From NCBI GenBank assembly GCA_013350335.1, contig CM023539.1, forward strand, positions 31,358,631 to 31,422,630: 64,000 nucleotides of DNA, read 5' to 3'. This DNA comes from Chimonanthus salicifolius (lineage: Eukaryota; Streptophyta; Magnoliopsida; Laurales; Calycanthaceae). A model generated the notes under the pieces. The model ran no database searches and was not told the DNA's origin. It saw only the letters and a program-made list of their open reading frames with translations. Each line of letters starts with the position of its first letter. The stretch's first letter is position 1. Shown one piece after another: positions 57,023 to 64,000 of this stretch. A program made the position numbers and the translations under genes.

Positions 57023-58559
57023 TTTCTAGTCACCAACTTGTCAGTATATTATTGTTACTTCAATTGGTTGCCTTCGTTATATAAACCAGCCTTTATGCAA
57101 TCAGTTGGTATCCTTTGGACGGATCATTTGGATCCTCATCTTCACCAGTGAGCTTAAACAAGCGCCAATAGAAGGATCACTCTCTCTTGTGCTTACACTA
57201 GGGGAATCAAATACAACCAATCAAATGTAACACCCTGAATTTTTATTTCATGATTATATATTGGAATGGCTTATTTAATGGTGAATTATTGTTAGCTGAT
57301 ATTGAAATAATGGAATTGGGCCTTAAATGGGTAAGGAGTTAGGTCAATTGCCCAATTAAGACCCAACGGGTCATGGATAAGGATCAATTTGAAATAATTG
57401 GGTAAACTTTAAATAAATGGGTCAATTGCCCAATTGGGACCCAATGGGTCATAGATGAACCGATTTGAAGGAAAATGGGTAGACTTAATTTAATTGGGTC
57501 GACTACCCAATTAAGACCCAAATCCACCTCATCAAGTGAGGTGGCAAGTGGGTGAGGCCGGCTAAGCCATGGTTGACTTGGTCAACCATGGGTGAGTTCA
57601 AAGGAGTTAAGTGAATTGAGTTGACTTAAGGAATTATTTAATTAAGAGATAAATTCAAGTCTTGAGTTTAAAAGTTGTATGAATGAGTGGGATAAATAAT
57701 GCTTGAGTTGGGAATGAGTCAAGATGGAAGTTGAGGAGACTTCCATCTCAAGGTGAGTCAAGGGGGAGATGGAGGGTTTCCATCTCAAAGGATGGAACCC
57801 AACGTGCACACGTTGGGAGCCCAAGGGGTGTCTTGATTGAAGCCAAGGGACATCTTGGAAAGACAACCATTATGAGGGAAGTGAGAATATGTGAGGCTGT
57901 TACAAAGGACACCAGCCCAAGGGGCACACCCCAACCCTTTGGCCGAAATTTCATCTTGGGATCAAGGAGATTTTCATCTCCTCTTCTTCTTCTCTCCCTT
58001 TCTCAACTACACCTTTGGCTTATCCTTTCTCCATTGAGAGCAAAGAGATTCCATCTTCTCTTCTCTCTCCCTCTCCCATTTTCGTTGTTAAACTTGGAGA
58101 AGGTTGCTGAAGAACCAAGAAAGATTAAGAAAAGAATGAAGGATTGAGGATTAAAGACAGAGCAAAAGAAAGGAGGAGACGGGGAAGAGGTAAGTCTTAT
58201 GTATGACGATAATGTAATATTAAGATTAAGTTTAAAGAAACCATAGGGTCTGCAATGATGTGGCCGAACCTATGGGTTCTGGATGGGGTTGGAAAGGATG
58301 GCTAAATCGTATTAGAGCCATGGAATTGGTAATCCATTCAGGGAAAAAATAAGAGTGGTAACAAGCAATCAAAGGTTTGAATGCAAAACTATATGGTAAT
58401 AGTATTAATGGAATGAATTAGAAAAATAATCCTAGCCTTGGCTAGTGAGAGTAAATTCATCTAAGAGGTACGTGGATGATGTATAATACGTTGGAATAAT
58501 GTTAGGAGGGAATTTCATGAAGGAAGGATGTACAAATATACAAATAGAAAAGACTGAAA

Positions 58560-59190
58560 AAATAGTCAGTCGACTGAATTTGGGATTTAGTCGACTGAAC
58601 TGGTGTGGCTGAAGACAGAAAACCAATTTTGGGAGTTTCAGCCGACTGAATCTTTGGATTCAGTCAACTGAACCATGTCTGGATTAAAATATTAAGGGTA
58701 TAATGAGGTTTCAGCAGAATGAATATGGGATTCAGCCGATTGAAAGAAGACGTATCAGAGAAGTAAAGGGTTCTGACGTGTTTCAGCCGACTGAATCTTT
58801 GATTCAGTCTACTGAAAGACGAGTTAGCAAACACGTAAACTGTTGGTTGATGATTCAGCCGACTAAATCATGGATTCAGTCGACTGAATGCACACTGGCA
58901 GATCACACAGTTTATTTGGTCCAAAGTCAGCCTACTGAATCTCTGATTCATTCGACTGAAAGAAGATTGACCAGGGTTATGAAGGGTTTGACTCAGAGTC
59001 AGTTGACTGAATCTGTGATTCAATCTGCTGAAAGGTGACGAGTCAGGGTTAAAACAGTTCCGAGTTGGATATTAGCAGACTGAATTCTTAATTCAGTTGA
59101 CTAAAGGTCTGTGGGTAATGCAGTGAACAGTATTCAAGGCAGGATTTAGTCGACTAAATCCTTGATTCAGTCGACTGAATTTAAAAGTGA
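58560..59190. repeat. Palindrome array CAGTCGACTGAATC type in the solo LTR
   Basis: More than ten paired units of the form TTCAGCCGACTGAATC, a short loop, then GATTCAGTCGACTGAA, with single-base variants. Same design as 31,981-32,530. Confidence 0.85.
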
Positions 59191-59580
59191 AAATTTTAAG
59201 TAATTTTTCCAGAGGTTCAGTTTATCTGGAATAATATAGGAGATGATGGAAATCAAATAGATCAGCAAAAAATTGATTTATATATGTGATAAATGTAATA
59301 AGGAAAAGGAGATTCGCAAAGGGTTTGCGATTCCGTTTTGACGTGATCGGTGAACGGTATCTTCACGAAACAACAAGGACAATAAACTGGTTTTTGGTAG
59401 GGTTCCTACCTTGTTGAGATGCATATGGATCTTATATGTTATTAAGTTTTATTTCAATGCAATGTTTATTTTGGTAAATCAAATGGTGAAAGTTTTATAA
59501 ACTGAATCTTGATATGATTTGATATGAAATGACATTTCTGCATTCATGATCTCATGCATGGCATGGGAGGGAACATGAGA

Positions 59581-60110
59581 GAGGAGTCCACGCTCCATCG
59601 GTGATTCCGATTAGCATAAATGGGAGGAGTCCATACTGATTCCTAGTGACATGTGGGAGGAGTCCATGCTCCATTCGGTGATTCCGATTAACATACATGG
59701 GGAGGAGTCCACGCTCCATCGGTGATTCCGATTAGCATACGTGGGAGGAGTCCATACTGATTCATAGTGACATATGTGGGAGGAGTCCATGCTCCATTCG
59801 GTGATTCCGATTAACATACATGGGGAAGAGTCCACGCTCCATCGGTGATTTCGATTAGCATACGTGGGAGGAGTCCATACTGATTCCTAGTGACATATGT
59901 GGGAGGAGTCCATGCTCCATTCGGTGATTCCGATTAACATACATGGGGAGGAGTCCACGCTCCATCGGTGATTCCGATTAGCATACGTGGGAGGAGTCCA
60001 TACTGATTCCTAGTGACATGTGGGAGGAGTCCATGCTCCATTCGGTGATTCCGATTAACATACATGGGGAGGAGTCCACGTTCCATTCGGAGTTTTCGAT
60101 CAACATACGT
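59581..60110 (+). repeat. Minisatellite of 121-123 bp, about 4.4 copies
   Basis: Units starting GAGGAGTCCACGCTCCATCG at 59,581, 59,702, 59,825, 59,948 and 60,069 (partial). Each contains three GGGAGGAGTCCA sub-units. Element C LTRs have a single unit at this place (24,950 and 33,080), so the expansion is specific to this copy. Confidence 0.92.
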
Positions 60111-61727
60111 GGGGAGGTATACAGTGACCTGGTGGTACATCACAAAACACTGTGGAAGTAATTGGACAAAGGAACACTTGATTTGATTTGTGTGGTGATG
60201 ATATGGAGATTGGGTGGGGAATCATTGGCATATGACAACCATGACATGACATATACATTGCATGATTTGGATATGATTATCGTGCACTGATTTTGGTACT
60301 ATGATATAACATGATATTCTTATTCTGATTTGTATATTGATCCTATGCGTATAACCCTACTTGAAATTCCTACTGGGCGCATTGACTAACGCCCTACTTC
60401 TACCCTTTAGATGATGGAACAGGGAATGAAATGAACGATGGACGTGAAAGAAGCCAAGCTTCGGAGTTTGGGCAGATTCTATTTTTTTGCTTAATTTATT
60501 TTGGAACAATGTATTTGAGATAATTAGCATTTGGGATTGTAATAACTAGATTTATTTTGCTATGGTTGAATGATGATTAATTGACATTAAGTTAATTTAT
60601 ATTGATTGGCTTCCTTGCGTATAATATCATGTTTATGGATGGTTTCCATTCATATAATGTTTCTGTAGTGAATCGTTAACGTGTGAACTGTTTTGTGGAC
60701 TTGGTCCACGCACATGTATCGTTGGCTAGTTAAGGGTGGGTTTGGAAACCCTGACTTAGCTCGCGTCGTGGCGTCCCTCTCTCTCTCTCTCACTCTTTAA
60801 TTGAAAAAAAAAATATACTCTGATTTTTGGAGAGTGAAAAAGGGCAGGGCGTTACATCAAATTGATTGAGTTGTGGGAGAGAGAGAAAGGATGAAAACTC
60901 ATAAACAACCAATCTGAGGATTGAGTTTGAAAGTGAGAAGGAGAGAACAATAAACTAGGAAACTTTTGGTAGAACCAGTTTCCTTGGCATCCTGGATTGT
61001 GATTGCTAAACGACAGCTAGGAGGCGGAACATCGACATACATGGGTGAGATCTCGAAGAAGCACACATCAGAAGAAAGAGCTTCAAAGGAAACTGCTTCT
61101 TGGTTTTAGTTTTCTTTAAAATCATCGTTTCGAAAGTAGATTAAGGGGAGGTACCCCAGAACCATTATAAAAAATTTTGCAGCGTTGTCTTTGGCACAGA
61201 GGTGGGTGGAACTCCCGGCCAAATGGATAGGTGGAATTCCTATTCGACAGTGGTGGGTGAAATTCCCAGCCGATTGAGTGAGGTGGAATTCCTACTCTAA
61301 TTGTGAGGGTGTAAGTCCTCACTTAATGGATTTTGGAGATAGCTCAAGGTTGAGCAAGTTCTGACAGTGGATGTAGGTTGGCTAACCGAACCACTTTAAG
61401 TTGGTCTTATGGTGTTTGATATTTGTGTGTTTGTATTTACAATTTAGGTACTCTTCTCAACACACATCACTTTGCATATTGATTATCCTATTTTAAACAT
61501 TGTGTACAAGCATTGATAATCAAGCATTATGTAAAGGGTCAAAATCTTAGTGTGATCGCTTAAAAAAATTATTAGACTAAACAAACGTCTTGATAAACAT
61601 TCCGCTGCACCTTAAATAATTAAGAAATTTATAAACACTATTAAAAATGGGATTGACCTATTCAACCCGCCTTCCTCTAGGGTCAATATGATGTTGTAGC
61701 ACATTGAAAATGGGAACTTTCAATAAG

Positions 61728-62464
61728 TTATCTAAATGCATGAATCATCAAACCTAGTAAATGAGTCATGCAAGCTACCTTAGGCTTTGGTGGCCGCTTG
61801 CATGACCAATGCAAGCTTACACCTTGGGCTATAAATATCAATGGATGGGAATGAGATTTTTATTTTGCAAACTCATTTTGGTGTGCAGTCCTTAGCCATC
61901 AATGTCCATCCAATTTGGGCTTTTGTGATAGATAATTTTAAATATTTTTTTATTATTTGTATTTACTTTTTTGTAATTTTAGAATAAAGAAAAGAAAAAT
62001 GAAATATCATTTTGAAAACTATTTTGAAATTGTTTGTTTTAAACTGAAAATGAGTTTTTTTATTGAAATAACTGTGAATTATTATTATGAATTGATTTAT
62101 TTTAATTTGTTTATTTCACTTTAAATAAGTTTCTAATTGTTTAAAGATGAGTATAAATTTATTTACTATCTATACTTTTAATGTCTTTTATTGTATTAGT
62201 TATTGTTTTAATTTATAATTTGGTGAAGTTTTTACTTATAAATCTCGGTTGAGTTATTTGGGTATTTCTAAAAGTCTTTTAAATTTTCTAAATATAGTTA
62301 AATTTTTGAATGGTTTTAAGAAAACATATGGTTAAGTTGATTTAAAATTTAAAACACTTTAGTAGCCTTATTGTATGTACAAAACTTCATGTACAACATC
62401 GGGTTTTGTTTAGGTATTGAATTGATCATTAAAGACCATGGTCCTTTAATTATGAAATCATATT

Positions 62465-62520
<56 letters not shown>

Positions 62521-62740
62521 TACATTAGTTTAAAATATTTTATTGATTTTGGTCTATGAAAATATTATGTGTTTATTTAAAATGAGAAGATTGGCTTGTT
62601 TATAAATTTGTAAAAATTTAGAATATTATTTGTTTCAATAATCTATTTTGAAGGCCATTAAATTAAAAATGATACTAACTCTTGTTTGTATTATTATATA
62701 TATACATATATTATGTATTCACTTCTAGGTCGTTACTTTC
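61728..62740. other. AT-rich flank with an (AT)n run, no gene seen
   Basis: 61,728-61,925 is more balanced in composition and holds GGGCTATAAATATC (TATA-like, about 61,827), but no coding frame follows. 62,468-62,516 is an (AT)24 run. The rest is AT-rich with no supported frame. Confidence 0.6.
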
Positions 62741-64000
62741 TATCTGTGGCGCAACGAAAACTCATCCCGGTAGCTATCAGTAACTAAGCTATTAACTTCG
62801 TCGTTCGGTAGAAAAGAAGGGTTCGGGCACTGAGTGATCTCCAGGCCTAACTCAATATACGAGTAGTGGCCTGAGCATCTTATATCTTTAGGCCTAACTT
62901 AATATGTCTCCATGGTCATTTCTAGAAGACAATATGTGTAGTGGCCTGAGCACCTTTATTATACTGATGGATTATTGTAACTAAAAAAAATGAATAGTAA
63001 CCCATTAAGGAAACTCATCCATTTCCATTGGAGTTTTTCCAAAAAATAGGACAGAAGGATTTGGAATGCTATGAATGCATGTTGTACTGTTTATATGATT
63101 AATTGTGAGTGTATATTAATTGTATTTTTATTTGTGTAACAGATACCCGCGATACTCTATGTTTTACGGTGAGGAGACTTAATATTACCAGATCGATAAA
63201 TCAGGTTTTATAAACATAAATCTACTGCAATGAGTGGTTTCATGGATTATACATAATATGGAAAAGACCAAATATGCCAGAATGCGAGACTTGACACTAC
63301 TTCCATGTGAGGGATGAAAATTGGTTCTAACTGTTAGAACGAAAGAATAACACTATGTCAAGGAGTCGAGGTCTACTAGTCTATAAACGAAGAATGAACC
63401 TACTTATATGCCTAGACTTGATATATATTGCTAAGATATGTTTATATTATTACTAATGATGTTTATCATGCATGGTATTGATATTGATAATGATATTATC
63501 CGATGTGAGAACTTGAGTATCATGTTATGATGAGAGATTGAAGTATGAAGTAGATATTGATAATGATATTCTACGGTGTGAGAACTTGAGTATTATGTTA
63601 TGATCAAGACTGAAGTATGAAGTTGATATTATTGATAAGATGCTCCGATGTGAGAACTTGATCATTTATGATATTGATACTGCCTCCGCCTAACCTCAAC
63701 TGCTGAACTATTATCGGCCTAGATGTGTCGATTATCGGTCCAGGTGTGTCGGAGATCTTCTTGCAAGATGCTGCATCTTGACTGTGTCGGAACTTAATGC
63801 ATTTATAGTCAATGTAGTGCTTTGGTGTTACGGTGGCATGGCAGTATCACGGATGACTTGAACTATTGGTATAGTAGACCATTTATAATTTCAAGTATGA
63901 TAAAGGATATGCGAAACTATTGGGCAGTGGTATGGCAGTGGTATTACAGTGGTATGACATATAGCAGTGGTATGACAGTAGTATGGTTGTGAGATGACAG
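62741..64000 (+). mobile_element. Unclassified LTR-like repeat, cut by window edge
   Basis: Non-coding text with repeated phrases (GTAGTGGCCTGAGCA at about 62,865 and 62,939; GGCCTAACT(C/T)AATAT twice). It has a 72-73-bp tandem repeat (63,480-63,665, about 2.6 copies of GATATTGATAATGATATT plus CGATGTGAGAACTTGA) and short GCAGTGGTATG repeats from 63,925 to the window end. This is typical of long gypsy LTRs, but no border is inside the window. Confidence 0.4.
63480..63665 (+). repeat. 72-73-bp tandem repeat
   Basis: Units begin at 63,480, 63,553 and 63,625 with GATATTGATAATGATATT-like sequence, followed by CGATGTGAGAACTTGAG and TTATGAT. Confidence 0.85.

Larger units (their letters stand above)
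57226..60856 (+). mobile_element. Solo Tekay/Del-type LTR, same family as element C
   Basis: 3,631 bp from TGTAACACCC to GGGCAGGGCGTTACA with the perfect duplication TCAAA on both sides (57,221-57,225 and 60,857-60,861). It shares with the C LTR the CAGTCGACTG palindrome array (58,560-59,190), the ..TTTGGTAAATCAAATGG region and the conserved hairpin (60,369-60,393). Flanking sequence on both sides is Sirevirus LTR. Confidence 0.95.
55485..61722 (+). mobile_element. Solo Sirevirus LTR with two nested insertions
   Basis: Begins TGTTAATGCC and ends GGGAACTTTCA, flanked by the perfect 5-bp duplication ATAAG (55,480-55,484 and 61,723-61,727). Without the nested TRIM-like element and gypsy LTR it is about 1.9 kb, close to the other Sirevirus LTRs here. 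It has the same CCGACC/TCGG repeat units (55,800-56,240). No primer site follows at 61,728, which fits a solo LTR. Confidence 0.92.

Noticed and set aside
59581..60110. CRISPR-like array
   Set aside because: Units are full tandem repeats without unique spacers, inside a plant LTR.
59611..60143. Minus-strand repeat proteins (MDSSP..GITEWS)
   Set aside because: Translation of the 121-123-bp minisatellite.
61820..61840. TATAAATAT as promoter of a downstream gene
   Set aside because: No coding frame follows within 1 kb. A retroelement or viral promoter remnant cannot be distinguished from chance.
62371..62559. Frame with a Tyr-Ile repeat
   Set aside because: Translation of an (AT)n microsatellite.

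Overview
The window looks like nuclear, gene-poor, repeat-dense DNA of a flowering plant. The species cannot be told from the sequence. The evidence is stacked plant LTR retrotransposons (Ty3/gypsy chromoviruses of the Tekay/Del type with 3.2-3.8 kb LTRs, and Ty1/copia Sireviruses), a pogo/Emigrant-like DNA element, a TRIM-like mini-retroelement, and one small plant-type gene with a TATA box. No rRNA, tRNA, CRISPR or bacterial-type gene was seen.

Positions 1-42,483 are one stack of insertions four levels deep. The base is a Sirevirus (D, +). Its 5' LTR was split by Tekay-type element C (+, 24,372-33,927). The 5' LTR of C was split by Tekay-type element B (-; 1-6,305 and 20,548-24,371). The untranslated leader of B was split by Tekay-type element A (+, 6,306-20,547). 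The left ends of B, C and D lie outside the window. D also carries a solo Sirevirus LTR (E, 37,134-38,844) inside its pol. All gag/pol frames are broken by stops or frameshifts, so no element here looks autonomous. In A, C and D the usual order can still be followed (gag, protease, then RT/RNase H and integrase in lineage order). Element A alone carries an extra acidic reading frame with zinc-knuckle motifs between its primer site and gag, which is the most unusual coding feature.

42,484-45,950 holds an inverted Sirevirus LTR end, a decayed LTR-like stretch containing a 629-bp pogo/Emigrant-like element with perfect 21-bp inverted ends, and small palindromic patches. 46,573-46,920 (-) is the only candidate host gene: a 78-codon frame with a TATA box about 100 bp upstream. 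46,930-55,480 is AT-rich intergenic DNA with a 0.3-kb fold-back repeat, a short inverted repeat and LTR-like scraps.

55,485-61,722 is a second stack: a solo Sirevirus LTR with 5-bp target duplications (ATAAG), containing a 704-bp TRIM-like element and a solo Tekay-type LTR with a perfect TCAAA duplication. 61,728-64,000 is AT-rich DNA with an (AT)n run and tandemly repeated, LTR-like sequence of unknown family.

Each LTR family carries its own array of short palindromes (TCGGCCA-type in A and B, CAGTCGACTG-type in C and the solo copy, CCGACC/TCGG-type in Sirevirus). The three gypsy groups share one conserved hairpin followed by a pyrimidine-AG site near the 3' end of the LTR.
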